Shown here: positions 52,017 to 59,123 of the stretch, in pieces
How the letters are laid out: each line of letters begins with the position of its first letter
How positions within the stretch are numbered: position 1 is the stretch's first letter
Assembly (NCBI RefSeq): GCF_033096465.1
Contig: NZ_AP028156.1
Span: 2,064,501 to 2,128,500 of the forward strand
Direction: 5' to 3'
Source: Blautia luti
Lineage (GTDB): Bacteria > Bacillota > Clostridia > Lachnospirales > Lachnospiraceae
Length of the DNA stretch: 64,000 nucleotides
Program-made: the position numbers and the translations under genes
The notes under the pieces: generated by a model
Database searches by the model: none
What the model was told of the DNA's origin: nothing
Seen by the model: only the letters and a program-made list of their open reading frames with translations

Positions 52017-52722
52017 ATTTTTTCAATGCATCTATATGTACCTGTGCACCATATCCCTTATTGGATGCAAAACCATATTCCGGATAGATTTTATCATAGT
52101 CCTCCATCATACGATCTCTGGTCACCTTCGCCACAATACTGGCCGCCGCAATCGATACACTTTTGGCATCCCCTTTGATGATCGGCACCTGAGGAATCAC
52201 GACCTCCGGAATCGTAACCGCATCATTTAAAAGAAGCTGAGGCACCACGGACAGTTTACTCACAGCCTGGCGCATCGCTTCATAGGTCGCCTGAAGGATA
52301 TTGATCTCATCGATCCTCTCAGGGTCAGCCATCCCGATCCCCACTGCCACAGCTTCTTTCATGATCACATCATAAAGTTCTTCCCTCTTTGCAGCTGTAA
52401 GCTTCTTGGAATCATTCAGGTACAGAATCTGGCTGTCTTTCGGAAGGATTACCGCTCCTGCTACCACAGGACCTGCCAGAGGACCTCTGCCCACTTCATC
52501 AATTCCGCACAGATACCCCAGATCTTCATACTTATGTTCATAAACTTTCATCTGTTCTGTGCGCAGTTTCTCCGCTTCCAGAGCTGCTTCTTTTTTATAG
52601 CTCTGTTCTATCAGTTTCTGCACACCCGCCCTGGAGTCTTCCTGGTATCTGTTTCTGAATTCCTGGTATTTGATGATATCCAGCCCGGCAAATTCTTCCT
52701 TTATCTCACTGATGGTTTTCAT
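51967..52722 (-). CDS. rnhB: Ribonuclease HII
   Basis: 251 residues. It cleaves RNA in RNA-DNA hybrids and single ribonucleotides in DNA. The active-site Asp-Glu pair is in GIDEVGRGPLAGPVVAGA and further acidic residues in LNDSKKLT and VKGDAKSVSIAAASI-like sequence. ATG 52722 is used because GAGGA lies upstream and the start then falls 2 bp after the rbgA stop; a longer frame from 52755 overlaps rbgA without a site. It has an N-terminal extension of about 70 residues common in this family. Confidence 0.93.
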   Translation of the reverse strand: MKTISEIKEEFAGLDIIKYQEFRNRYQEDSRAGVQKLIEQSYKKEAALEAEKLRTEQMKVYEHKYEDLGYLCGIDEVGRGPLAGPVVAGAVILPKDSQILYLNDSKKLTAAKREELYDVIMKEAVAVGIGMADPERIDEINILQATYEAMRQAVSKLSVVPQLLLNDAVTIPEVVIPQVPIIKGDAKSVSIAAASIVAKVTRDRMMEDYDKIYPEYGFASNKGYGAQVHIDALKKYGPCPIHRRTFITHFV

Positions 52723-52724
52723 TT

Positions 52725-53585
52725 TCACTTTTCCTCGTTCTCTGCTGTCGGCCATTCAAGAGTGATCCTTCCGATCTTGCCGGAGCGGAAATCGTCAAAT
52801 AATACCAGAGCTGCTTTGGCATAGTCCAGTTCTTCCTGTTTCTTCAGACATCCCCTGGCCCTTGCGATCCGTTCTAAGACTTCTACAGCAGCCCCTTCTT
52901 CTTCAACTTCATATCTGGCAGAAAGAATCCCTGCATAATGTTCCCGCAGATAATCGATCAACCATAAAGAAAGTTCTTCCATATTCAGGATATCATCTTT
53001 GATAGATCCCACACATGCCAGACGCATTCCAACCTGCTGATCTTCAAACTTCGGCCAGAGGATTCCAGGTGTATCCAGAAGTTCTACCCCTTTATTCAGG
53101 CGGATCCACTGTTTGCCTTTGGTAACTCCTGGTTTATTTCCGGTCTTGGCACACGCTCTGCCTGCAAAAGTATTGATAAATGTAGATTTTCCCACATTGG
53201 GAATTCCTACTACCATGGCACGGATCGGACGGTTTTTGATTCCCCTCCGTCTGTCTCTCTCAATCTTTTCTTTACATGCTTCCTGGATCACATTCTGGAT
53301 CATTTTCATCCCGGAACCGTTTCTGGAATCTACCTTTACTACGAAAAATCCCTTTTTCTGAAAATATGCCTTCCAGGCTTCATTCTGTCTCTCATCTGCC
53401 AGATCTGCCTTATTCAGCAAAATAAGCCGGGACTTGTTCTTTCCCAGCTCATCAATATCCGGGTTTCTGCTGGAAAGAGGCACTCGGGCATCCACAAGCT
53501 CAATGATCAGATCGATCAGCTTGATATCCTCCTGCATCTGCCTCTTTGCTTTGGTCATATGACCTGGGTACCATTGTACGTTCAT
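52725..53585 (-). CDS. rbgA: Ribosome biogenesis GTPase RbgA (YlqF)
   Basis: 286 residues with a circularly permuted G domain: the G4 motif LLNKADL comes before the P-loop GIPNVGKST, then DTPGILWP. The start MNVQWYPGHMTKAKRQM is diagnostic. It assists late 50S subunit assembly. It follows lepB by 6 bp and precedes rnhB by 2 bp, a common rplS-lepB-rbgA-rnhB order in Firmicutes. Confidence 0.97.
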   Translation of the reverse strand: MNVQWYPGHMTKAKRQMQEDIKLIDLIIELVDARVPLSSRNPDIDELGKNKSRLILLNKADLADERQNEAWKAYFQKKGFFVVKVDSRNGSGMKMIQNVIQEACKEKIERDRRRGIKNRPIRAMVVGIPNVGKSTFINTFAGRACAKTGNKPGVTKGKQWIRLNKGVELLDTPGILWPKFEDQQVGMRLACVGSIKDDILNMEELSLWLIDYLREHYAGILSARYEVEEEGAAVEVLERIARARGCLKKQEELDYAKAALVLFDDFRSGKIGRITLEWPTAENEEK

Positions 53586-53591
53586 ATTTAC

Positions 53592-54197
53592 CTAACCTTT
53601 CAAAAATCCGCTTTTATCTTTGGGGGAAATTACAAACCATAATTTTCCCACAATATATTTCTTTTTTACATTTCCGATATCTGCATACCGGCTGTCTTCA
53701 CTGTTGTTTCTGTTGTCACCAAGGACAAAATATTCCCCATTCTCCAGGGAAACAGAACTGGAGGCCAGTCCTGCATTGGTCATTTCCGGAAGATTGCCGC
53801 TTTCTTCATAAATTTCACCATTGATCAGCACTCTGCCATTGGAAATCTGTACAGTTTCTCCGGGAAGTCCGATCACACGGCCGATATGAAGAGCTGCTTC
53901 ATCACTTCCGTTTGTTTTAAACACAATGATATCTCCCCGCTCCGGCGAAGATACCTTATAAATCCCACGGTTTACAAACAGTTTCTCTCCTACTGTCAGC
54001 GTAGGCTCCATAGAACTCTCCTGTATCGTCACAGACTGAAACATCACAATCCCCACCACTATGGCAAAGACCAGAGTGACAATAATCTGAAATACCCAGT
54101 TAAAAATATTTCTGGTCTTTTTATCTTCCAGATGGGTTTCCAGTCTGCCTTTTGTCTCCTGAAATCCGGGACACTCTTTCCACTTTTTTATATTCAT
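53592..54197 (-). CDS. lepB: Type I signal peptidase
   Basis: 201 residues. One membrane helix (about 33-55; IFNWVFQIIVTLVFAIVVG) anchors an outward-facing protease. The Ser nucleophile is in ESSMEPTL, the Lys base region in RGDIIVFK and the box E in LGDNRNNSEDSRY. It removes signal peptides from exported proteins such as the surface protein and hydrolase in this window. It lies behind the rplS terminator, so some read-through from the rplS promoter probably drives it. Confidence 0.95.
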   Translation of the reverse strand: MNIKKWKECPGFQETKGRLETHLEDKKTRNIFNWVFQIIVTLVFAIVVGIVMFQSVTIQESSMEPTLTVGEKLFVNRGIYKVSSPERGDIIVFKTNGSDEAALHIGRVIGLPGETVQISNGRVLINGEIYEESGNLPEMTNAGLASSSVSLENGEYFVLGDNRNNSEDSRYADIGNVKKKYIVGKLWFVISPKDKSGFLKG

Positions 54198-54220
54198 CCA
54201 AAAATTCTCCTGACAGATGG

Positions 54221-54254
54221 AAAAAGAGGGACAATACCCAAGTTATTGTCCCTT
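54221..54254 (-). terminator. Terminator/attenuator between rplS and lepB
   Basis: The minus strand reads AGGGACAATA, a 7-nt loop, TATTGTCCCT, then CTTTTTCC. It lies 22 bp after the rplS stop. No promoter fits in the 24 bp before lepB, so it probably works as a partial terminator that lets a fraction of transcripts into the lepB operon. Confidence 0.85.
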
Positions 54255-54275
54255 CCTTTAAATTAATTCATGAAA

Positions 54276-54623
54276 TTATTTAACCAGCTCTTTTACCTTA
54301 GCAGCTTTACCTACACGGTCTCTTAAGTAGTTCAGTTTCGCACGACGTACTTTACCACGACGGATCACTTCTACTTTAACTACGTGTGGGGAATGCAGCG
54401 GCCATGTTTTCTCAACACCAACACCGTTGGAATTCTTTCTTACTGTAAAGGTTGCTCTGTTGCTTCCACCCTGTTTCTTCAGAACTGTTCCTTCGAAGAT
54501 CTGAACACGCTCACGGTTTCCCTCTTTGATCAGTGCGTGTACTCTTACAGTGTCACCGGTGTTGAATTCCGGAACTTCAGCTTTTAACTGAGCAGCTTCA
54601 ATGTTTTTGATAATTTCGTTCAT
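54276..54623 (-). CDS. rplS: Ribosomal protein L19
   Basis: 115 residues, the standard length. The hallmark sequences [53 protein letters not shown] and a basic tail ([19 protein letters not shown]) are all present. L19 sits at the 30S-50S interface of the ribosome. It has a strong promoter and a leader of about 70 nt, with AGGAGA before the ATG. Confidence 0.98.
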   Translation of the reverse strand: MNEIIKNIEAAQLKAEVPEFNTGDTVRVHALIKEGNRERVQIFEGTVLKKQGGSNRATFTVRKNSNGVGVEKTWPLHSPHVVKVEVIRRGKVRRAKLNYLRDRVGKAAKVKELVK

Positions 54624-54697
54624 TTTATTCTCTCCTATCTTATATGGATGTTCTTAATACATGATTCGTAACAGAGGACCATCTTTTTTCACAACAT
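54624..54697 (-). promoter_or_regulatory. Leader of rplS, possible L19 autoregulatory RNA
   Basis: About 70 nt between the expected transcription start and rplS. It contains a CATGTTGTGAAAAAAGATGG stretch and a CCTCTGTTACGAATCATG stretch, and ends with GAACATCC, which can pair with upstream GGATG-type sequence. Firmicutes rplS genes often carry an L19 leader; the match here is from memory of that family's position and size only. Confidence 0.35.
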
Positions 54698-54702
54698 GGA
54701 TG

Positions 54703-54731
54703 ATTATACTATAGGATTGCCCGGTTTGCAA
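54703..54731 (-). promoter_or_regulatory. Promoter of rplS
   Basis: TTGCAA (54726-54731) and a perfect TATAAT (54703-54708) are 17 bp apart on the minus strand. Confidence 0.8.
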
Positions 54732-54790
54732 GATATTTTTTTAATAAATAAAAAATTTATAAACCGCAGAATCCCACAGCTCATCTGGCC

Positions 54791-55666
54791 TTACCAGCAG
54801 ATCACTTCACATCCTGTTTCTGTCACAAGAACTGTCACTTCCCACTGTGCAGAAGGAAGGCCGTCCTCCGTACGGACTGTCCAGTCGTCCTCTTCATCTG
54901 TGTAGATCTCATCGCTGCCCATGTTTACCATAGGTTCAATGGTAAACATCATACCCGGTACCATCAGCACTCCTGTGTTCTCCTGGGAAACATAGCTTAC
55001 CCAGGGATCTTCATGGAATTCAATTCCCACTCCATGACCGCCGATCTCCCGTACTACGCTGTAACCATTTTTTACTGCATGCTGATGGACTGCACTGCCC
55101 ATATTTCCGATAGGTGTCCACGGTACTACCTTGGAAACACCGATTTCCACACACTCTTTGGTTACTTTTACCAGTTTCTCCTTCTCAGGACTTACTTTAC
55201 CGATGCAGAACATTCTGGATGAATCAGAATAATATCCATTATAAATAGTAGAAACATCTACGTTAATAATGTCCCCCTCCTGCAGGATCTCTTCCTCATT
55301 GGGGATTCCATGGCATACTACTTCATTGATGGAAGTGCATACGCTTTTCGGAAAACCTTCATAATTCAGTGGAGCCGGAATACCTCCGTGTCTTACCGTT
55401 TCCTCATGTACCCATCGGTCGATCTCAGCAGTGGAAATGCCCGGGCGGATATGTTCTGCCACATAATCCAGAACTGCCACATTGATCTTACAGCTCTCTT
55501 TGATCTTCTCGATCTGTTCCGGTGTCTTAATCAGGCTATGATCCAGTACAGCATATCCTTTCTGTTTCATGAGTTCCATTTTTTCATCAAACGCCTCATG
55601 GCATTTTTTATATTTTTTTCCACTTCCGCACCAACACGGATCATTTCTTCCAATTTTTGCAGACAT
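54791..55666 (-). CDS. map: Type I methionine aminopeptidase with SEC-C zinc motif
   Basis: 291 residues. An N-terminal SEC-C metal-binding motif (RNDPCWCGSGKKYKKCH, residues 7-23) precedes the catalytic pita-bread domain. The metal ligands are in VDVSTIYNGYYSDSSRM (two Asp), GHGVGIEFHEDP (His), FTIEPMVN (Glu) and a final Glu in SAQWEVTVLV. It removes the initiator Met from new proteins. The SEC-C extension may help it dock at the ribosome. An AGGAGAGG site precedes the ATG. It is upstream of, but apparently transcribed separately from, rplS. Confidence 0.96.
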   Translation of the reverse strand: MSAKIGRNDPCWCGSGKKYKKCHEAFDEKMELMKQKGYAVLDHSLIKTPEQIEKIKESCKINVAVLDYVAEHIRPGISTAEIDRWVHEETVRHGGIPAPLNYEGFPKSVCTSINEVVCHGIPNEEEILQEGDIINVDVSTIYNGYYSDSSRMFCIGKVSPEKEKLVKVTKECVEIGVSKVVPWTPIGNMGSAVHQHAVKNGYSVVREIGGHGVGIEFHEDPWVSYVSQENTGVLMVPGMMFTIEPMVNMGSDEIYTDEEDDWTVRTEDGLPSAQWEVTVLVTETGCEVICW

Positions 55667-55750
55667 GATACCTCTCCTTTTTAATCTTCTTTTGCGCCTT
55701 GAATATCATAACACATTTTTCAGGGAAATAACGGAATATTATTGGAAAAA

Positions 55751-56719
55751 TTAATCGTTTGAAGTATCTTTTGTATCTTTTTGATCTTTGGAAGTACTTT
55801 CATCTGCTGTCATGATCTGATTCAGTTCGTCAATCATTTCATCATCCTTAAGACGGAATTTGACCTCCACTCGTCTGGATGCGTCCTTATCTACATTTCC
55901 GTCTGCATCCAGAACCGGATTTGCCATGGAATGTCCGTTAACAGTCAGATAGGACTGCAGATCTGAAATCTGGTCTGCATCCAGAAAATTCTCCCTGATC
56001 TCTGTCAGATACTGGGCCACAGCCAGGGAACGTTTCTGGGAAAGCTCCAGATTATAGGAATAATCTCCATCTGTATCCGTATATCCATCAATAATGATCT
56101 CTGCCAGATATTTCTTATATTCGTCCTGAAGCAGAACCTTACAGTAGATCGGCAGGATTTCCGCCAGCTCCTCTTTGCCTGAATCTGTCAGTTCTGACTG
56201 ATCATAATCAAACAGAACACTTGCATTCAGGGTAAGGGCACCTGTCTGGGAATCAATATCAACACTTACATTATTTTTGGAAAATTCTTTTTGCAAAGCT
56301 TCAATAACATCCGCTTTTACACCAATGATATTATCAATCTTCTTCTGCTGAGTTGCAAGCAGGGATGTCTTTTCATCCAGATCTGTCTGCTGTTTGTCAA
56401 GTGTGGCCTGCTGTTCTTTCAGCTGTGCTGCAAGCTCTGCCAGGAGTTTTTTCTGCTTATCCAGCTGTTCATCCTGAGAACTTAACTGGCTGTTCTTTTC
56501 ATCCAGCTCTGTCTGCTGTGCCAGGATCTCAGCAGTATACTGCTCCTGCAGTGCAATCTTATCGTCCCGTTCCTTGATACTCTCATTATAGCTCTTCTGT
56601 GCCTGAAAAAGGGTCACACACATGATCAGGACAAAGAGAAGCAACACACCCGCCATCATATCAGAGTAAGAACGCCATACATTAAATCCACTCTCGTCTG
56701 ATCTTTTCTTTTTGCGCAT
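55751..56719 (-). CDS. MotB/ZorB-like OmpA-domain stator protein
   Basis: 322 residues. A single membrane helix (about 20-42) begins RSYSDMMAGVLLLFVL, with Asp20 at the position of the proton-binding Asp of MotB/ZorB. A long Gln/Lys/Glu-rich coiled coil (about 45-140; heptad-like QLDKQKKLLAELAAQLKEQQ) leads to an OmpA-type peptidoglycan-binding domain (about 165-300; IDGYTDTDGDYSYNLELSQK, then a final DKDASRRVEVKF). It lies 15 bp after the MotA/ZorA-like gene, so the two should form a channel complex. Neighbours are housekeeping genes, and no flagellar or chemotaxis genes are in the window. Confidence 0.85.
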   Translation of the reverse strand: MRKKKRSDESGFNVWRSYSDMMAGVLLLFVLIMCVTLFQAQKSYNESIKERDDKIALQEQYTAEILAQQTELDEKNSQLSSQDEQLDKQKKLLAELAAQLKEQQATLDKQQTDLDEKTSLLATQQKKIDNIIGVKADVIEALQKEFSKNNVSVDIDSQTGALTLNASVLFDYDQSELTDSGKEELAEILPIYCKVLLQDEYKKYLAEIIIDGYTDTDGDYSYNLELSQKRSLAVAQYLTEIRENFLDADQISDLQSYLTVNGHSMANPVLDADGNVDKDASRRVEVKFRLKDDEMIDELNQIMTADESTSKDQKDTKDTSND

Positions 56720-56734
56720 AGTCTTCTCCTTTTC

Positions 56735-58375
56735 TTATCTGAAAATACCAAATCTGCCTTTCTGGGAACCTTTTGAAAGTTCTTTCATGGTCTTGTTCAT
56801 TTCTTCCAGAAGTGCTTCCTGACGTTCCCCCTGTTCCTTCAGAAGCCTGCGCACTTCCATATTTTCTTTTCCGGCAGTAGTCTGAGCTGTTCTTCCGCTG
56901 CTCAGATAAATATTATTATTCTCTCCAGCCACTGCCACATCGGCCAGCAGTCTGCGAACCTGTTCCATGGTCTGATAGGTCTTTTTCTGGCAGGAAACGA
57001 AATCCTGCATTCTTTCCTCAAGTTCTTCCATAATCCTGCGGTTGGCATCCAGTACCTGTGCACTTGCCTGGTTAGATACTGAGGCCTTTTCCATTCCCTG
57101 AGCAGCTGTTTCCACATATTTCTGCATGGTCTGGTTGCAGGCAACCCAGAATTTGGCCGAAGTTTTCTCTGCCTCTTTCAGATAGTCTGCCACTCTCTGA
57201 TAATCCTGCTGCTGCATTTTCTGGATCTCCTGATTATCCTCAGCGATCCTGGTAGCAGTAGACATATAACGTCCCTGAACATTCCCAAGCTCATTTACGA
57301 TTTCTTTCATAGTTTCACTCTGTTTCAGGTAAGACTCATTTAGCTGTTCGCTCATGGTACGGTACAGGCTGGTCGTATAATCTGTATTGTCCTTCTGTGC
57401 TTTTTTCAGCTGTGCAAGAGCTTCATTGAAATCCTTGAACTGCATTTTAAAAGAGCTGTTCATCTCTCTCATGAAAGATCGCAGGATCTCCTGCATCACA
57501 TCCTGCTGGCATTTCGTTACAGATTCTGTCAGTACATCCAGAGATTCGTTCATTTTCTGGAAAGTAGGAGTAATGGCTTTCTCAAAGCTTTCTGCCATCT
57601 GTGTAGAAAGCTGCTCTGCCATCTGCTTCATGGCACGGGTCTGCAGCTTCTGGCTGGCTACCATAAGATTTCTAGATTCATTTTCTGCTGTAGGAAGTAC
57701 ATAAACATGAAATTTTTCCAGAAATTCCTGGAGTTTCTCGTTCATGCCCGCATAGATGCTCTTCATTCCTGAAGTGTACACAATAGCCAGAGCGATTCCG
57801 TAAATAGAAGTCAGAAATGCCACCTTGATACCTTCCACAAGAGACGCCACAGAATTGGTCATCGTCTCATAGCTGGAAGGTTCGAAATTCTTAAGCCCCC
57901 ATACAAGACCTACAAAAGTTCCCAGAATACCAAGACTTGTAAAAATATCAGGCACCATCTCCAGAAGCTTTTTATGTACATGAAGGTCAATCTCGTCTTC
58001 GTTGATGAATTCTTCTACATCTCCGATCCCTTCCTGGGTATTGCCCATGCTGTTAATGAAACTGTCCATTCTGTCATCCAGATACTTGTGGTCAAAGATT
58101 CCCTGAAGATGTGTAAGACTATCATTCTTCACCTTTCCCGGTGTCTGAAAGATCCCTGCAAGTTCTTCTGTTCCTCTTTTCAGTGCCTGTGCAATACTGT
58201 CTACGCGGAACATTCCCATAAACAGTCCTGCCAGATACAGTACTGTCATAATGCCAAGAAATACGAAGTTGTACGTCATGGTGCTGACAGATCCTTTTCC
58301 TATATACACTGTCATTACGATACAAGCTCCAAGCACGATCAGAAAGGTCAGCGCATTCATAATTTTCTTGCCCAT
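56735..58375 (-). CDS. MotA/TolQ/ExbB-family channel protein with long cytoplasmic tail (ZorA-like)
   Basis: 546 residues. Two N-terminal membrane helices (about 8-27 and 32-52) and a pair in the MotA/ExbB domain (about 140-165, FTSLGILGTFVGLVWGL; and about 182-203, VAFLTSIYGIALAIVY) are followed by about 330 residues of mainly helical, coiled-coil-forming tail. That tail, far longer than in MotA or ExbB, is the hallmark of ZorA, which senses or transmits a signal into the cell in Zorya anti-phage systems. It has its own promoter and an AGGAGGTG site. ZorC, ZorD and ZorE homologues are absent nearby, so the defence role is unproved. Confidence 0.83.
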   Translation of the reverse strand: MGKKIMNALTFLIVLGACIVMTVYIGKGSVSTMTYNFVFLGIMTVLYLAGLFMGMFRVDSIAQALKRGTEELAGIFQTPGKVKNDSLTHLQGIFDHKYLDDRMDSFINSMGNTQEGIGDVEEFINEDEIDLHVHKKLLEMVPDIFTSLGILGTFVGLVWGLKNFEPSSYETMTNSVASLVEGIKVAFLTSIYGIALAIVYTSGMKSIYAGMNEKLQEFLEKFHVYVLPTAENESRNLMVASQKLQTRAMKQMAEQLSTQMAESFEKAITPTFQKMNESLDVLTESVTKCQQDVMQEILRSFMREMNSSFKMQFKDFNEALAQLKKAQKDNTDYTTSLYRTMSEQLNESYLKQSETMKEIVNELGNVQGRYMSTATRIAEDNQEIQKMQQQDYQRVADYLKEAEKTSAKFWVACNQTMQKYVETAAQGMEKASVSNQASAQVLDANRRIMEELEERMQDFVSCQKKTYQTMEQVRRLLADVAVAGENNNIYLSSGRTAQTTAGKENMEVRRLLKEQGERQEALLEEMNKTMKELSKGSQKGRFGIFR

Positions 58376-58407
58376 AATACACCTCCTGTGTTTTCACTTT
58401 TTTGTAT

Positions 58408-58436
58408 ATAATATCACAATACCATAGTGATAACAA
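58408..58436 (-). promoter_or_regulatory. Promoter of the MotA/MotB-like pair
   Basis: TTGTTA (58431-58436) and TATTAT (58408-58413) are 17 bp apart on the minus strand, about 30 bp upstream of the ATG. Confidence 0.65.
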
Positions 58437-58461
58437 GGCATATCCCTGTGAATATTTGACG

Positions 58462-58508
58462 AAAAAAATCCCGGAGCAGGAAAATCATACAAGATTTCCT
58501 GTCCCGGG
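58462..58508 (-). terminator. Terminator of the pheST-phosphatase operon
   Basis: The minus strand reads CCCGGGACAGGAAATC, a 6-nt loop, GATTTTCCTGCTCCGGG, then ATTTTTTTC. It begins 6 bp after the phosphatase stop codon. Confidence 0.9.
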
Positions 58509-58514
58509 AAGCTT

Positions 58515-59123
58515 TTATGCATATACTTTATCTTCTTCGATCAGACGTGCCTGTCCGTCCTGAATCTCCACCAGATTGATGCTGCAGTTAGGCGGCACAC
58601 ATCCATGCCAGAAATGTGCATGATCCTGATAAATGTTCTGAAGCAGTGCGCGGACCGCACATCCATGGGAAGAGATCAGAACTGTCTTGTCTGTCAGTGC
58701 CGGATCTGTTGTTTTCTCAATCCAGAATTCCCTGGTACGTTTCAGAATATCAGAAATATCCTCTCCGTTTTTCGGACGTTTGAATTTTAGCGGATCCTCA
58801 AAAAAGATTTCCATTTCATGGCTGATGATCTTTCCCTGCACATCCTTAAACTGTGTTCCCTCAAGAACTCCAAAATCAATCTCCTGAATTCTTTTATCTT
58901 CAATAACAGGAATCTTTCTGTCTCCCAGCACACATCTGGCAGTCTGTTTTGCCCTTGTCAGAGGACTGGTAAAGCAGATGTCAAAATGTACATCCTTCAA
59001 TGCTTCGCCTGTCTTTTCTGCAAGTTCGATTCCCTCCGGTGCCAGGGGAATATCTACTGCCCCCTGCACTTTCTTTCGTTTATTCCACTGGGTTATCCCA
59101 TGTCTTAATACATAAAGTAACAT
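58515..59123 (-). CDS. Histidine phosphatase family protein (phosphoglycerate mutase-like)
   Basis: A 202-residue cytoplasmic phosphatase. The catalytic motif is LRHGIT (His8), with the second catalytic His in VLISSHGCAVRAL near residue 154 and the supporting LTRAKQTA. Such proteins remove phosphate from small metabolites or cobalamin and sugar-phosphate intermediates. The substrate cannot be assigned here. It overlaps the pheT stop by 1 bp, so it is under the pheST T-box even though it is not obviously linked to Phe charging. Confidence 0.88.
   Translation of the reverse strand: MLLYVLRHGITQWNKRKKVQGAVDIPLAPEGIELAEKTGEALKDVHFDICFTSPLTRAKQTARCVLGDRKIPVIEDKRIQEIDFGVLEGTQFKDVQGKIISHEMEIFFEDPLKFKRPKNGEDISDILKRTREFWIEKTTDPALTDKTVLISSHGCAVRALLQNIYQDHAHFWHGCVPPNCSINLVEIQDGQARLIEEDKVYA

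Noticed and set aside
55751..58375. Complete Zorya defence system
   Set aside because: Only ZorA- and ZorB-like genes are present. The flanking genes are map and a phosphatase/pheST operon, and no ZorC, ZorD or ZorE candidate exists nearby.
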